The notes under the pieces: generated by a model
Databases searched by the model: none
Told to the model about the DNA's origin: nothing
Seen by the model: the letters and a program-made list of their open reading frames with translations, nothing else
Program-made: the position numbers and the translations under genes
Assembly: GCA_018676385.1 (NCBI GenBank)
Contig: JABHEX010000151.1
Span: forward strand, 1-26,857
From: Akkermansiaceae bacterium
GTDB lineage: Bacteria; Verrucomicrobiota; Verrucomicrobiia; Verrucomicrobiales; Akkermansiaceae
DNA length: 26,857 nt
Reading direction: 5' to 3'
Shown here: in pieces, positions 1 through 7,532 of the stretch
How the letters are laid out: every line of letters begins with the position of its first letter
Numbering within the stretch: the first letter of the stretch is position 1

Positions 1-1
1 C

Positions 2-157
2 GAATCAGCTATTAAAGAGCTCATTACGACGGATTCAGTGCCTATGGCGCATGGTGACAAAGTTTCTGTTGTTTCCATCGCTGGCCTCATGGGTGACGCC
101 ATCTCCCGCATCCATGATGGAAAATCTGTCACTTCTCTCTTTGACATTGACGTCTAA
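2..157 (+). CDS. prs: Ribose-phosphate pyrophosphokinase, C-terminal end (5' partial)
   Basis: The first bases hold the last 51 codons of an open frame that enters from outside the window and ends in TAA. The peptide runs from ESAIKELITTDS through VSIAGLMGDAISRIHDGKS to SLFDIDV. This matches the C-terminal helix and tail of PRPP synthase, which typically reads like VAPLLAEAIRRIHxGxSVSSLF. The enzyme makes 5-phosphoribosyl diphosphate from ribose 5-phosphate and ATP in the cytoplasm, for nucleotide, histidine and tryptophan synthesis. Its position directly upstream of rplY and pth is a common bacterial order (prs-rplY-pth), which supports the call. The active-site part lies outside the window, so integrity cannot be judged. 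Confidence 0.85.
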   Translation, partial: ESAIKELITTDSVPMAHGDKVSVVSIAGLMGDAISRIHDGKSVTSLFDIDV

Positions 158-281
158 AGTGGTAATTACCCGCCCCCCGAGGGCTACTCACTACTCACTC
201 ACTACCACCGTCAGTTGTTTTCGGGCACTGCTCACATCATTATTTACTTCATCTAGAAACTAATCCAAACCATCCAATCTA

Positions 282-935
282 ATGGCTAAACCAAAAACTC
301 TGAAAGCAGAGGAACGCGCCCGCACGGGTTCTGGCGTTCTCAAACAAATGCGTCGTGAAGGCTTAATCCCATCCGTTATTTACGGTGGTGGCTCTGAAAA
401 CCAGAATGTCAAAGTCGATAGCAAAACATTTACCGATATGTTAAATCATGCTGTCTCTGACTCTATTCTTGTAAACCTTGAAGTGGAAGGTGGTAAAGCT
501 CAGCTTGCCTTCCTCCAAGACGTTCAGCATGATCGCCTTACTAATGAAATTCTTCACGTTGATTTCTTAGCTGTGGATGAAAAGACCGAAATCACGGCAA
601 ACCTACCACTCGAGCTTGATGGTGAGCCGTCCGGAGTAAAAGCCGGCGGCTTGCTTGAGCAGATGCTCCATACTTTGGAAGTCCGCTGTCTTCCTAAAGA
701 CCTTCCCGAGCAAATTGAAACGGATGTCACTAGCCTTGAAATTGGTGATGCCCTTAACGTTGGTGATATCAATTTTCCAGAGGGTGTTGCTCCAACTCTG
801 AGCGATGACATTGTGGTGGCTCTCTGTGCCAAGACTCGTGTTGCTGCATCTGAGGAACAAGAGGGTGAAGAAGAAGGCGAAGGCGACACTCCTGCCGAGC
901 CAGAAGTCACATCCGAGAAATCGAATGACGAGTAA
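282..935 (+). CDS. rplY: 50S ribosomal protein L25/TL5 (CTC family)
   Basis: The 217-residue product is a long-form L25 (CTC/TL5 type) that binds 5S rRNA in the large subunit. The N-terminal L25 domain (about residues 5-95) begins with KTLKAEERARTGSG and contains LIPSVIYGG, which is typical of the family. The C-terminal TL5 beta domain (about 100-185) carries VRCLPKDLPEQIETDVTSLEIGDALNV. The last 25 or so residues are a Glu-rich acidic tail, common in this family. The ATG at 282 lies 124 bp after prs and has no clear Shine-Dalgarno sequence; the bases before it are CCAATCTA. It is followed by an intrinsic terminator and then pth. Confidence 0.95.
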   Translation: MAKPKTLKAEERARTGSGVLKQMRREGLIPSVIYGGGSENQNVKVDSKTFTDMLNHAVSDSILVNLEVEGGKAQLAFLQDVQHDRLTNEILHVDFLAVDEKTEITANLPLELDGEPSGVKAGGLLEQMLHTLEVRCLPKDLPEQIETDVTSLEIGDALNVGDINFPEGVAPTLSDDIVVALCAKTRVAASEEQEGEEEGEGDTPAEPEVTSEKSNDE

Positions 936-966
936 GCTCTCCGCTTGATTACTTTTTATTGATATC

Positions 967-1000
967 AGCCCGGAGCTTCGGCTTCGGGCTGATTTTATTT
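967..1000 (+). terminator. Intrinsic terminator after rplY
   Basis: The arms AGCCCGGAGC and GCTTCGGGCT pair over 10 bp with one G-T wobble and enclose a stable TTCG tetraloop (967-990). A T-rich run, GATTTTATTT, follows. It sits 31 bp after the rplY stop and 34 bp before pth, so pth is probably served at least partly by read-through or by its own promoter. Confidence 0.8.
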
Positions 1001-1033
1001 GGAGTTTTGTCCTTATTGTATAAAAAGTAAACC

Positions 1034-1636
1034 ATGTCCTTGATCAGACTCATTGTAGGCCTCGGTAACCCAGGGGAGAAATACGAGAAAACCCGCCACA
1101 ACGTTGGGTTTATGGTCGTGGATCGGCTTGCGTCTAACAGCGGAGCAACGATGGCGAACCATTTGCGCTGGCGTGCACATGTGGCTAAGGTTTCCGGATT
1201 TGGTGCCACCCTGATAAAGCCACAAACGTTTATGAACGAGAGTGGTCAGTCGGTTGGTGCAGCACTTAGATTTTACAAATTGAAACCAGAACAAGTCATT
1301 GTAGTTTACGATGACGTCTCTATTCCATTTGGCAGTCTGCGTTTTCGTATGGCGGGCTCGGCCGGTGGTCATAACGGGGTCAAGTCGATCATTACTCATC
1401 TCGGTAGCGACCGCTTTCCTCGCCTTAAAATCGGGATTGGAAATGCGAATGATGGTGCGGGAAATGAGACGCAAAACTCCATGACGGGTCATGTACTTGG
1501 AAAGTTTTCCACCAGTGAGACGAATGAATTAGAAAACACGCTTGCAACTGCAGCCGAAGCCGTGCAGTTTTCGCTTTCTGAGGGTGTTGAAGCAGCCGCA
1601 AACGCTTTCAACACCAGCAAAAAACCAGAAGCATAA
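1034..1636 (+). CDS. pth: Peptidyl-tRNA hydrolase
   Basis: This 200-residue protein is a full-length Pth, which releases peptides from peptidyl-tRNAs that drop off the ribosome. The family signatures are at the expected places: GLGNPG (residues 9-14, with Asn12), RHNVGF (catalytic His22), TFMNESG (Asn68), YDD (Asp93, equivalent to the Asp of the E. coli catalytic pair) and GGHNGVKS. The Asp93 loop reads YDDVSIPFG rather than the usual HDELDLPPG, a tolerated variation. The start at 1034 places the GLGNPG motif at its normal distance from the N-terminus. It is followed after 25 bp by rpsF. Confidence 0.95.
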   Translation: MSLIRLIVGLGNPGEKYEKTRHNVGFMVVDRLASNSGATMANHLRWRAHVAKVSGFGATLIKPQTFMNESGQSVGAALRFYKLKPEQVIVVYDDVSIPFGSLRFRMAGSAGGHNGVKSIITHLGSDRFPRLKIGIGNANDGAGNETQNSMTGHVLGKFSTSETNELENTLATAAEAVQFSLSEGVEAAANAFNTSKKPEA

Positions 1637-1661
1637 CACAACTTACAACCAACAATCAACG

Positions 1662-1949
1662 ATGAGCAGAAAATACGAAGGACTGATCGTACTCAATTCA
1701 CAAGGTCAAGAAGACGGCCTCAATGACCTCGTTTCCTCGGTAGCGAAGGAAATGGAGGGTAACGGAGCCAAGATGGACGAAATTCAGCAACTCGGCCGCC
1801 GCAAGTTCGCCTATAACGCGCGTCACCTCGATGGTGGGCATTATGTGAACTACCTCTTCGAGGCAGAGCCAGATGCTCTTGAGAAGATTCAAAGCACTCT
1901 TAACCTCAACGATAGCGTCTACCTGCAGCACTACCAGCGACTGGGCTAG
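1662..1949 (+). CDS. rpsF: 30S ribosomal protein S6
   Basis: The product is 95 residues beginning MSRKYEGLIVLNSQG and is a typical S6, a small-subunit protein that partners S18. RRKFAYNARHLDGGHYVNYLFEA contains the usual R(K/R)xAYxIxxxxxGxY pattern. An in-frame upstream ATG at 1542 lies inside pth and would add 40 residues with no family match, so the start at 1662 is preferred: it gives the normal length and starts the S6 fold (YEGLIVL strand) at once. It lies between pth and ssb, as in many bacteria. Confidence 0.93.
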   Translation: MSRKYEGLIVLNSQGQEDGLNDLVSSVAKEMEGNGAKMDEIQQLGRRKFAYNARHLDGGHYVNYLFEAEPDALEKIQSTLNLNDSVYLQHYQRLG

Positions 1950-2016
1950 CCAGCCGTTATTTTTCGCACAGGTTTTCGATTGCGCTCAGGCAGCATCAAC
2001 CGCTAGCATACAATTT

Positions 2017-2484
2017 ATGGCTAATTTCAATAAAGTAATGCTCATGGGTAATGTGACCCGTGATATCGAATTGCGCTACACCCCCAAGGGAACAGCGGTA
2101 GCTGACATCGGTCTAGCGGTTAATCGCGTGCGCTCAGGTGACAACGGCGAAAAAATTGAGGAAACAACCTTCGTGGACGTTACTCTTTGGGGACGCACTG
2201 CTGAGGTAGCAAACCAGTATTCCGGAAAAGGTAAACCGCTTTTTGTTGAAGGAAGGTTACAGACGGATTCATGGGACGATAAGGAAACGGGTAAAAAACG
2301 TTCTAAACTCAAGGTGGTCGCAGATAATATCCAACTTATGGGATCACCAGGAGGTGGAGGTGGTGGTGGAAACCAGAACCAACAAGGAGGAAATTCAGCA
2401 CCTCAGCAGCAACCGTCGCAGCATGGTGGTTCACCGGCACAGAGTAGTGGTGGAGTCGATGAAAACGATGACATTCCGTTCTAA
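2017..2484 (+). CDS. ssb: Single-stranded DNA-binding protein
   Basis: The 155-residue protein begins MANFNKVMLMGNVTRDIELRY, the start of an SSB OB-fold that covers about residues 1-110. WGRTAEVANQYSGKGKPLFVEGRL is the conserved central part. A Gly/Gln/Ser-rich disordered linker follows (a run of seven Gly near residue 113), and the tail is DENDDIPF, the acidic tip that recruits replication and repair partners. An in-frame upstream start at 1873 lies within rpsF and would add 48 unrelated residues, so the ATG at 2017 is chosen. The gene follows rpsF by 67 bp. The rpsR gene often found next is absent here. Confidence 0.95.
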   Translation: MANFNKVMLMGNVTRDIELRYTPKGTAVADIGLAVNRVRSGDNGEKIEETTFVDVTLWGRTAEVANQYSGKGKPLFVEGRLQTDSWDDKETGKKRSKLKVVADNIQLMGSPGGGGGGGNQNQQGGNSAPQQQPSQHGGSPAQSSGGVDENDDIPF

Positions 2485-2506
2485 CACTTAAATTTGTGTT
2501 TTTTTC

Positions 2507-2533
2507 AACAGCGCGGTTATCCGCGCTGTTTTC
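2507..2533 (+). terminator. Intrinsic terminator after ssb
   Basis: A perfect 10-bp stem, AACAGCGCGG and CCGCGCTGTT, encloses the loop TTAT and runs into TTTC at its 3' side. It lies 23 bp after the ssb stop and ends the rpsF-ssb transcript before thrC. The hairpin also shows that the longer thrC reading frame starting at 2496 is not the true start. Confidence 0.8.
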
Positions 2534-2588
2534 ATGTACACGCTTCACACTTGTAGGATTGGCCGTTCGCTTTCATGATAATCATCTC

Positions 2589-3890
2589 ATGCGCCTTTAC
2601 AGCACCAACAACCCAGAGAGCTTCGTCGAATTTGGCGAAGCAGTCTTGCGTTCGCTACCTGCCGACAATGGTCTCTACATGCCCGAGCATATTGCGCAAC
2701 TTGACGATACGTTTTGGAATGACTGGAAAGGGCTCTCATTCCAAGACATGGCATTCCGTATCGTATCTGCCTTGCTTCACGATGCCATCCCTGAAGATGT
2801 GTTAGAAGAGATCGTTGACGATGCCTTAAATTTTCCTGCACCTATTGTTGCCCTTGATGAGCATCGTCATGTGCTTGAACTGTTTCACGGTCCGACACTG
2901 GCGTTTAAGGATTTTGGAGCACGCTTTATGGCACGCGTTATGGCATGGCTAACGCGTAATGATAAACAAACACTGACCGTCTTGGTTGCAACCTCAGGGG
3001 ATACCGGAGGAGCCGTTGCTAGTGCATTTCACAACGTCGAGGGCACACGTGTAGTTATACTTTACCCATCTGGAAAAGTCAGTGGACTCCAGGAAAAACA
3101 ACTCACAGCACTGGGCGGCAATATCACCGCTCTTGAAATTAATGGGAGCTTCGACGATTGCCAACGTATGGTGAAGGCTGCATTTCTCGACCCAAAAACA
3201 TCCAAAAGGTGTAATCTCACCTCGGCGAACTCTATCAATATCTCACGTCTGATCCCTCAAATGCTTTATTATTTTGAGGCAGCACGCATTTCTAACAAGC
3301 CGCTTACATTTGTCATTCCCAGTGGTAACTTTGGCAATCTCACAGCTCTGCTATTAGCTACTCGTATGGGCCTGAAGGTGAACCATATTATAGCTGCTAC
3401 TAATGTGAACGATGTAGTGCCGGAGTATTTAAGGACGGGTGATTATAATCCACGCCCCTCAGTTGCCACTTTGTCAAATGCTATGGACGTTGGTGCTCCT
3501 AGTAATTTTGCGAGGATGCAGGAGGTATTCGGTAATGATTGGGAGAGTATGGCATCAATGATTAGTGGATTCCCTGTGAGTGATAGCCAGACCCGTGCCG
3601 CTATTCGAACGGTATATGAGAAATATGGCTACGTGATCGATCCTCATGGTGCTGTGGGTTATCTCGCTGCCGAGGCGTGGCTTAAGGAGCACCCCAAAGA
3701 CCTTACTGTGATTCTCGAAACCGCTCATCCGGCGAAGTTTTCTGAAACAATTGCAGAAGAATTGGGACACGGTGTGCTTGATGTCCCGGAGAGGCTTGGA
3801 TGCCTTGCCCATAAGGAAAAAGTTTCCATACCTATGGCTGCAAGTGCTGATGAATTGATTGACTGGCTAGTGCTTAAAACAAATTTTTAA
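2589..3890 (+). CDS. thrC: Threonine synthase
   Basis: The 433-residue protein is a PLP-dependent threonine synthase that converts O-phospho-L-homoserine to threonine. The N-terminal domain starts MRLYSTNNPES and contains LPADNGLYMPEHI. The PLP lysine is Lys107 in HGPTLAFKDFG. ATSGDTGGAV is the phosphate-binding and substrate loop, and IPSGNFGNLTA binds the cofactor phosphate. The length fits the E. coli-type enzyme. The frame extends upstream to 2496, but that would place the N-terminus inside the ssb terminator. The ATG at 2589 starts exactly at the family N-terminus. There is no evident Shine-Dalgarno sequence. No other threonine-pathway gene is adjacent. Confidence 0.95.
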   Translation: MRLYSTNNPESFVEFGEAVLRSLPADNGLYMPEHIAQLDDTFWNDWKGLSFQDMAFRIVSALLHDAIPEDVLEEIVDDALNFPAPIVALDEHRHVLELFHGPTLAFKDFGARFMARVMAWLTRNDKQTLTVLVATSGDTGGAVASAFHNVEGTRVVILYPSGKVSGLQEKQLTALGGNITALEINGSFDDCQRMVKAAFLDPKTSKRCNLTSANSINISRLIPQMLYYFEAARISNKPLTFVIPSGNFGNLTALLLATRMGLKVNHIIAATNVNDVVPEYLRTGDYNPRPSVATLSNAMDVGAPSNFARMQEVFGNDWESMASMISGFPVSDSQTRAAIRTVYEKYGYVIDPHGAVGYLAAEAWLKEHPKDLTVILETAHPAKFSETIAEELGHGVLDVPERLGCLAHKEKVSIPMAASADELIDWLVLKTNF

Positions 3891-3935
3891 TAATTATTTG
3901 AAATGCTTTCATAAAATGGGCATTATATATTGGTT

Positions 3936-5891
3936 ATGAAAGATTTCCATTATCTGACGATGGTGCGGTTGTGCTACATCACGGCAACCTGTTTGGCTAT
4001 TTTTCCTATGTCAGTTACTGCGCAAACTAAGGCTAATAGTGCTAGGGGTGCAAAAAAAGAGGCGGTGACGGAAGAGCAGCTCCTTGCCGCAGCTCGCCAA
4101 ATTGATATTCGTATTGCCAAAATCTATAAGAAAAAAGGTGTTAGCGTTCCCGAGGATGCGAATGATTCCGTTTACTTGCGCCGCAGTTTTCTGCTTGCCG
4201 TCGGGCGCATACCAACTGTTGAGGAGGCCCGTGTGTTTCTTGAATCAGATGACCCAAATAAACGCGTTCTTATAGCTCGCTACCTCATGAATTCAAAAGG
4301 CTATCAAAGTTACATGGCTAATTGGCTGATCGATATGCTCCGTGTTAAGGAAAACTTTGCAAACCGTCGCACTGCTGCACCTTATATGGCCTGGGTGCGT
4401 GATGCAGTGGCTGAAAACATGCCTTTCGATGACCTAACGCGTGAACTGCTCTCTGCGCAGGGTGCTATATGGGAAAACGGTGCCGTGGGGTATTACATTC
4501 GCGACAAAGGTATGCCGCTCGACAACATGTCGAATACCATGCGTCTATTTCTCGGAACACGTATGGAGTGTGCCCAATGCCACGATGATCCATTTGAAGA
4601 TTGGGAAAGAATGGATTTTTTCCGTCTTGCTGCATTCACCAACGGACAACGTGAAATCAACAAAGGTCCGTGGAATTCTGTTTGGCGTGATATGCGTGAG
4701 GCCAAGACAGAACGCACACCACTTGGTCGCCTAATGCGTTTCCTCGGTGATGAAGTATTTTACGGTAGCATAGGTGGTGCAGGCACGGGTCGAATCAAAT
4801 TACCCAATGACTATCAATACTCTGATGGAGATCCCGGCGAGTGGGTTAGTGCTCGCACCCCCCATGAAAAAAGTTTTGGTAAATCAATGCGTATGTCCAA
4901 GCGCCGAGACGATGATGATGGACTCGAAAATTTTGCCTCATGGGTTACCAATGATCAAAATGATCGTTTCACCACTGTCATTGTTAATCGGATGTGGAAA
5001 CGTATTATCGGCACTGCGTTGTTCGAGCCTGTTGATGAATATGTCCCCGCTGAAGAAACGACATCTCCTGAGCTCACACGTTATTTGGTCGGCCTTATGA
5101 AGTCATTGAACTATGACCTCAAGGCATTTCAGCATGCGCTACTGCTTACACGTGTCTATGCCTTTACTTCCTCTGAGCGCGAATTGAAACCCGGAGAAAA
5201 ACCGATTTTTGATGGCAGAAAAATCCAACGAATGAGTGCCGAGCAATACTGGGATTCGTTAGTTACTTTGATCGCAGGAAATCCCGACAAGTTGCCCACA
5301 AGAGGTAGATCAAATGCGATCTATTACGGTGGAAAGCCAGTGCTTGTTGGGGAGTTAGATATGCTGCAGCTACAGAAGGAGGTATTAGCGATAAAGTCTC
5401 CAAAGGAACTTAAAAAATATGCTCAAAGCCTACTTAGTCGGATTCAAAATAGTAGCAAAAGCGGTAATAAGCAAAAGATGAGCATGATGATGCGCAGTGC
5501 GGGTAAACGGGGTGCACTCAATGGTGTTGTTCGCGCATCTGAGCTACCATCACCTGCACCCAAAGGCCACGTGCTCCAGATCTTTGGGCAATCTGATCGA
5601 AACCTATTAGACTCTGCAACCAAGGAGGCAAATGCAACTCAAGTTCTCTCGATGCTTAACGGTCAGGTTGAAAAACTTGTAGTAGCTAATCAACAAGCAC
5701 ACATTCACAAACTCTCGCGGGGTAGCGTGCCGGACCGTATAAGGGCGTTATTTTTTGGCATACTTTCGCGTTCGCCAAATGAATCAGAAATGAAGCTTAT
5801 GAAATCCGAGATAGCTGCACGAGGGGAAGCAGGATATCGTAATATCATCTCCGCCCTTATCAATAGTCGCGAATTTATATTTGTCCCTTAA
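3936..5891 (+). CDS. Exported PSCyt2/PSD1 (DUF1549-DUF1553) protein
   Basis: The 651-residue protein belongs to the DUF1549/DUF1553 proteins that are abundant in Planctomycetes and Verrucomicrobia; their biochemical role is unresolved. A signal peptide covers residues 1-29 (hydrophobic stretch, then SVTA before QTK). The DUF1549 part (about 48-260) contains VGRIPTVEEARVFL and a single cytochrome-like CxxCH at Cys212-His216 (ECAQCHDDPF). The DUF1553 part (about 325-651) contains NRMWKRIIGTALFEPVDEY and ends with SRSPNESEMKLM and NSREFIFVP, as is usual. I chose the ATG at 3936; a TTG two codons upstream is possible. The DUF1501 gene follows by 29 bp, the standard partner, and the two probably act together outside the cytoplasm. 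Confidence 0.88.
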   Translation: MKDFHYLTMVRLCYITATCLAIFPMSVTAQTKANSARGAKKEAVTEEQLLAAARQIDIRIAKIYKKKGVSVPEDANDSVYLRRSFLLAVGRIPTVEEARVFLESDDPNKRVLIARYLMNSKGYQSYMANWLIDMLRVKENFANRRTAAPYMAWVRDAVAENMPFDDLTRELLSAQGAIWENGAVGYYIRDKGMPLDNMSNTMRLFLGTRMECAQCHDDPFEDWERMDFFRLAAFTNGQREINKGPWNSVWRDMREAKTERTPLGRLMRFLGDEVFYGSIGGAGTGRIKLPNDYQYSDGDPGEWVSARTPHEKSFGKSMRMSKRRDDDDGLENFASWVTNDQNDRFTTVIVNRMWKRIIGTALFEPVDEYVPAEETTSPELTRYLVGLMKSLNYDLKAFQHALLLTRVYAFTSSERELKPGEKPIFDGRKIQRMSAEQYWDSLVTLIAGNPDKLPTRGRSNAIYYGGKPVLVGELDMLQLQKEVLAIKSPKELKKYAQSLLSRIQNSSKSGNKQKMSMMMRSAGKRGALNGVVRASELPSPAPKGHVLQIFGQSDRNLLDSATKEANATQVLSMLNGQVEKLVVANQQAHIHKLSRGSVPDRIRALFFGILSRSPNESEMKLMKSEIAARGEAGYRNIISALINSREFIFVP

Positions 5892-5920
5892 CCTCATCTA
5901 ACAGAAACCACCATTGATCT

Positions 5921-7225
5921 ATGAATAAAAATCATACAGACGAACTTACACGGCGCCAATTTATGGCCAATGCAGCCAAGACTTACCTTGGTGTTGGCTT
6001 AGCGCCAATGCTTGGTGCATCTGTCGCTAGCCGCGCCTATGCTCAGACTTCTGGAGGTAAAAGCAAACCTGCTGAGGCCGTCATTTTTCTTAATATGTCT
6101 GGAGGCATGAGCCATATTGATACTTTTGATGTGAAGCCGAGTAAAAAAGAAGTGCAAGGCCCCGTAGAGGCAATTGGCACAAAGGCAGATGGTATCCAAA
6201 TTAGCCAATATTTACCTAAAACGGCCGCCGTAATGGATAAAATCTGTATTATCCGTTCAATGACATCGCAGAATGGTGCCCATGATCGCGGTCAATATGT
6301 TCTGCACCGATCCTATGCTCCACGAGCTACCATCGTGCATCCAACGTTAGGTAGCTGGGCTATGAAAATGAAAGGCCGAAAAAACTCGGAGATTCCCGGT
6401 TTTGTAACGGTTGGTGGTGGTGCTTCAAATGCATCAGCTGGATTCTTTGGTGTGAAATATGCTGGTGTGCCACTTGGCAGACCTGATGAAGGGCTTAAGG
6501 ATAGCGTGCGCGCCGGTTCTGTCAGTAAAGAGGACTTCGATCGTCGCCTAAAGCTAGCTGATGCTCTCAATAAAGATTTTCACAGCCAGTATAAAAATAC
6601 TGAGGCAAAAGCCTATGATGAACTCTATAAGGAGGCAGTTAAGCTGATGCGCAGCGATGATCTCAAAGCTTTTGATATCAACCGTGAGCCGGGCTCATCA
6701 AAAAAAGCTTATGGGAACAATTCATTTGGCCAAGGTTGTTTGCTTGCACGTCGCCTTGTGGAGCATGGCGTGCGTTTTGTTGAGGTGAACCTCGGTGGAT
6801 GGGATACCCACTATGATAATTTTACTGCTGTTGAGGCACGTTGCCAAGTTCTCGATCAGGCATATGCTAACCTACTTATTGAGCTTGAGGCGAAGGGGTT
6901 ACTTCAATCTACCATCGTTGCGTTATGTACGGAGTTCGGGCGTTCACCCAACATTGTGCAAGAACATAACAATGGGCGTGACCACCATCCAGGGGTCTTT
7001 TCTAGTTTACTAGCAGGTGGTGGTATTGAAGGTGGAACCGTGTATGGCGAGTCTGATTCTAAAGGTGCTCGTGTTAAAAAGAATGGTGTTACGCTCCACG
7101 ACTACAACGCCACTATAGCATATGGCTTGGGGATTGATACCACAGCCGTTCTGCACTCACCGTCTGGCAGACCATTTAAGGTGGGCGGTAAAGACGGCTC
7201 ACCGGTCAAGCGTCTGTTCTCCTAA
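5921..7225 (+). CDS. Tat-exported DUF1501 protein
   Basis: This 434-residue protein is a DUF1501 member with an alkaline-phosphatase/sulfatase-like fold. It carries a twin-arginine signal (TRRQFM, Arg11-Arg12) followed by a hydrophobic segment and AYA before QTS at about residue 41. Conserved features visible are FLNMSGGMSHIDTFD (metal-binding-like start), NGAHDRGQYVLHRSY, GGWDTHYDNF and CTEFGRSPN followed by GRDHHPGVFSSLLAG. Family knowledge: DUF1501 genes nearly always sit beside a DUF1549/DUF1553 gene in PVC bacteria, as here. The function is unproven. Tat export suggests it folds, perhaps with metal, before leaving the cytoplasm. Confidence 0.9.
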   Translation: MNKNHTDELTRRQFMANAAKTYLGVGLAPMLGASVASRAYAQTSGGKSKPAEAVIFLNMSGGMSHIDTFDVKPSKKEVQGPVEAIGTKADGIQISQYLPKTAAVMDKICIIRSMTSQNGAHDRGQYVLHRSYAPRATIVHPTLGSWAMKMKGRKNSEIPGFVTVGGGASNASAGFFGVKYAGVPLGRPDEGLKDSVRAGSVSKEDFDRRLKLADALNKDFHSQYKNTEAKAYDELYKEAVKLMRSDDLKAFDINREPGSSKKAYGNNSFGQGCLLARRLVEHGVRFVEVNLGGWDTHYDNFTAVEARCQVLDQAYANLLIELEAKGLLQSTIVALCTEFGRSPNIVQEHNNGRDHHPGVFSSLLAGGGIEGGTVYGESDSKGARVKKNGVTLHDYNATIAYGLGIDTTAVLHSPSGRPFKVGGKDGSPVKRLFS

Positions 7226-7259
7226 AGAAAAAAATCCGCATCAGACTCAGATTTTTCAC

Positions 7260-7288
7260 TTGTCAGCTGACGGCATGCCACGTATCAC
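7260..7288 (+). promoter_or_regulatory. Possible promoter of tRNA-Tyr
   Basis: TTGTCA (7260-7265) and TATCAC (7283-7288) resemble sigma-70 -35 and -10 boxes with a 17-bp spacer, placing transcription start near 7295, about 30 bases before the mature tRNA. The -10 box matches consensus at only four of six positions, so this is tentative. Confidence 0.35.
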
Positions 7289-7324
7289 ACATCCCGCCCT
7301 GCATGGGGCCCACAAACAACCTAC

Positions 7325-7410
7325 GGGTAGGTGGCCGAGTGGTTAAAGGCGGCAGACTGTAAATCTGCTCACGTAAGTGTACGAAGGTTCGAATCCTTCC
7401 CTGCCCACCA
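7325..7410 (+). tRNA. tRNA-Tyr (anticodon GTA), CCA encoded
   Basis: An 86-base class II tRNA. The acceptor arms GGGTAGG (7325-7331) and CCTGCCC (7400-7406) pair with one T-G wobble, followed by discriminator A and encoded CCA. The anticodon stem GCAGA/TCTGC encloses loop CTGTAAA with anticodon GTA at 7359-7361. The T arm is GAAGG-TTCGAAT-CCTTC (7383-7399). The variable region between 7369 and 7382 is long and can form CAC-GTAA-GTG, as expected of bacterial tRNA-Tyr. The D-arm region contains GAGTGGTTAAAGGC. Confidence 0.96.
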
Positions 7411-7447
7411 TTTAACCCCAGTCCTCCATCGGAGGACTGGGGTTAAA
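7411..7447. terminator. Perfect 17-bp hairpin after tRNA-Tyr
   Basis: Starting at the base after the tRNA CCA end, TTTAACCCCAGTCCTCC and GGAGGACTGGGGTTAAA form a perfect 17-bp stem with a 3-base ATC loop. No long T run follows on the + strand beyond the arm. It probably terminates the tRNA transcript and may help processing. As it lies between convergent tRNA and regulator genes it could act on both strands, although it is 85 bp from the regulator stop codon. Confidence 0.6.
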
Positions 7448-7532
7448 TGTTTAGGAAAGGATGAGAACACCGTTCGAGTGCACAACACAGCGGGGTCTAC
7501 ACCAAATTTTGGGGACGAGGCATTTTTTATCA

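Noticed and set aside
180..222. Short TCACT/CTACTCAC repeats in the prs-rplY gap
   Set aside because: They are irregular, too short and unspaced for a CRISPR or operator; probably simple low-complexity leader sequence.
554..910. 118-residue minus-strand open frame over rplY
   Set aside because: It is antisense to a clear ribosomal protein gene, is Ser-rich from codon complement bias and resembles no known family.
1013..1492. 159-residue minus-strand open frame over pth
   Set aside because: The + strand encodes a complete Pth with all catalytic residues; the antisense frame is low-complexity chance coding.
1542..1661. N-terminal extension of rpsF by 40 residues
   Set aside because: It lies inside pth in another frame and has no S6 similarity; the start at 1662 gives the normal length.
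2496..2588. N-terminal extension of thrC by 31 residues
   Set aside because: It runs through the ssb terminator hairpin, and the family N-terminus begins at 2589.
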